Assembly (NCBI RefSeq): GCF_018449605.1
Contig: NZ_JAAVUW010000006.1
Span: 1 to 64,000 of the forward strand
DNA: 64,000 bases
From: Luteibacter sp. dw_328
GTDB lineage: Bacteria; Pseudomonadota; Gammaproteobacteria; Xanthomonadales; Rhodanobacteraceae
Direction of reading: 5' to 3'
Shown here: positions 63,116 to 64,000 of the stretch, one piece after another
Numbering within the stretch: the stretch's first letter is position 1
Layout of the letters: each line of letters begins with the position of its first letter
Notes under the pieces: generated by a model
What the model was told of the DNA's origin: nothing
What the model saw: the letters and a program-made list of their open reading frames with translations, nothing else
The model's database searches: none
Position numbers and translations under genes: made by a program

Positions 63116-64000
63116 TCAGTTACCGATGAGTTCCTGCGTCATGTCTTCTTCGTCGGATCGGCGCCGGGCGGGCGCCGTACCTGTCGCCGGCGCGTCGTCG
63201 AAGGCCTGGGTCACCGCGCCTTCCGCCGCCGAGCCAACCAGGCGCGCGTACTTCGCCAACACCCCGCGCGTTACCTTGGGTGGTGTGGGTTGCCACGCGC
63301 CACGGCGCGAGGCGAGGTCGGCATCGGTACGCAGTTCGCGTGTCGACGCGTCGATGAAGATCGCGTCGCCTTCGCGGAGCAGTCCGATCGGGCCGCCGCG
63401 TGCGGCTTCAGGCGCGATGTGCCCCACCATGAAGCCGTGCGTGGCACCGCTGAAACGGCCGTCGGTGATCAGCGCCACGTCGTTACCCAGTCCGCGACCG
63501 ACCAGGGCAGCGGTGACGGCCAGCATCTCGCGCATGCCTGGACCGCCGGCAGGCCCTTCGTTACGAATGACCATGACATCGCCCGAGCGGATACGACCGG
63601 CCTGCACCGCGGCGAACGCCTCTTCTTCGCTTTCGAACACGCGGGCGGGACCCGCATGGCTGCTGCGACCGTGGCCGGCCAGTTTCAGGATGCAGCCTTC
63701 CGGCGAGAGGTTGCCGTAGAGGATGCTGTATCCGCCGCGCGGCTTGAACGCATGAGCGACCGGGCGCACCACTTGCTGCCCGTCGGTTGCCGGCGGCGCG
63801 GCGTCCAGCTCTGCGAACAGGCTGTGGCCCGTGACCGTCGGTGTATCCGTCAACAGCCCGGCCTTGCGTAGTTCCTGCGCGACGATGGCCGTGCCGCCCG
63901 CGGCGGTCAGCTCCACGGCGCTATAGCGACCGCCCGGCTTCAAATCGGCAATCACCGGTGTATTCGCCGATGCTGGCTCAAAGTCCTCGATGCTCAGCGG
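63116..64000 (-). CDS. ilvD: Dihydroxy-acid dehydratase, C-terminal part (runs off the window)
   Basis: About 294 residues of the C-terminal half are present; the frame is open to the window edge, so the start lies beyond 64,000. Landmarks are [39 protein letters not shown] and [24 protein letters not shown], all typical of IlvD/Edd. The second of these is the C-terminal signature. It makes 2-oxoisovalerate and 2-oxo-3-methylvalerate using an Fe-S cluster. GTG 63955 is internal, not a start. Confidence 0.96.
   Translation of the reverse strand, partial: PLSIEDFEPASANTPVIADLKPGGRYSAVELTAAGGTAIVAQELRKAGLLTDTPTVTGHSLFAELDAAPPATDGQQVVRPVAHAFKPRGGYSILYGNLSPEGCILKLAGHGRSSHAGPARVFESEEEAFAAVQAGRIRSGDVMVIRNEGPAGGPGMREMLAVTAALVGRGLGNDVALITDGRFSGATHGFMVGHIAPEAARGGPIGLLREGDAIFIDASTRELRTDADLASRRGAWQPTPPKVTRGVLAKYARLVGSAAEGAVTQAFDDAPATGTAPARRRSDEEDMTQELIGN

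Overview
The window is GC-rich (about 64%), densely coding DNA from a gammaproteobacterium. The best fit is the Xanthomonadales, family Rhodanobacteraceae (Luteibacter or Dyella-like). This rests on several things: two tandem Oar-type TonB-dependent receptors with carboxypeptidase-regulatory-like N-termini, a GspE-family ATPase next to glyQS, bioB and comF on either side of one intergenic region, a mannitol-type mtlEFGKD operon, and many copies of an intergenic palindrome with the core GGAGCCGATTCATCGGCGA or GGAGCCGCTTCAGCGGCGA. The genus is an inference from remembered families, not from a database search. No rRNA, tRNA, insertion sequence, prophage or CRISPR array is visible.

Layout. 0.1-5 kb: ExeA-like ATPase with a peptidoglycan-binding domain, rhomboid protease, class I glutamine amidotransferase and a GspE/PulE-type ATPase. 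5-8.1 kb: glyQ-glyS. 8.1-16 kb: XRE-type regulator, a 570-bp control region with an operator-like palindrome, and two 1,014-residue Oar-like receptors, each with its own promoter, structured leader and terminator. 16-22.5 kb: YbaY-type lipoprotein, GDSL autotransporter esterase, tex and a GYF/RDD membrane protein. 22.6-30.6 kb: mnmG, a candidate small RNA, a 62-residue protein, pepN, an aldose-1-epimerase-like protein, a PLP dehydratase and tag. 30.6-35.2 kb: biotin cluster bioB-bioF-trhO-bioH-bioC with overlapping stop/start codons. 35.2-37.2 kb: a relatively AT-rich gap with a frameshifted gene, then a small membrane protein and comF. 37.1-41.1 kb: TonB receptor coupled to a secreted PHP-type metallohydrolase. 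41.4-44.9 kb: YfhO-like membrane protein, ubiA and a small proline-rich protein. 44.9-51.8 kb: polyol uptake and oxidation operon mtlEFGKD with its AraC-type regulator. 51.8-59.3 kb: an atypical SDR, a minisatellite and a six-gene chaperone-usher fimbrial operon with four DUF1120-like subunits. 59.5-64 kb: ilvN, ilvB, ilvC and the 3' part of ilvD, with palindromic repeats between the genes.

Most of the window is core metabolism: glycyl-tRNA charging, tRNA U34 modification by MnmG and TrhO, biotin, branched-chain amino acids and ubiquinone. It is interspersed with surface and uptake functions: TonB receptors, polyol ABC transport, fimbriae and an autotransporter esterase.

The most noteworthy non-coding element is at about 24,607-24,847. 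It carries seven GGA motifs in 94 nt, one of them an AAGGAT hexaloop on a GGGC/GCCC stem, a sigma-54-like promoter and a clean intrinsic terminator. It looks like an RNA that titrates CsrA/RsmA. Other leads are structured leaders before both Oar-like receptors, a T8 homopolymer frameshift at 35.6 kb, a 17-bp minisatellite growing out of one arm of an intergenic repeat, and a TonB receptor-metallohydrolase pair of unknown substrate.
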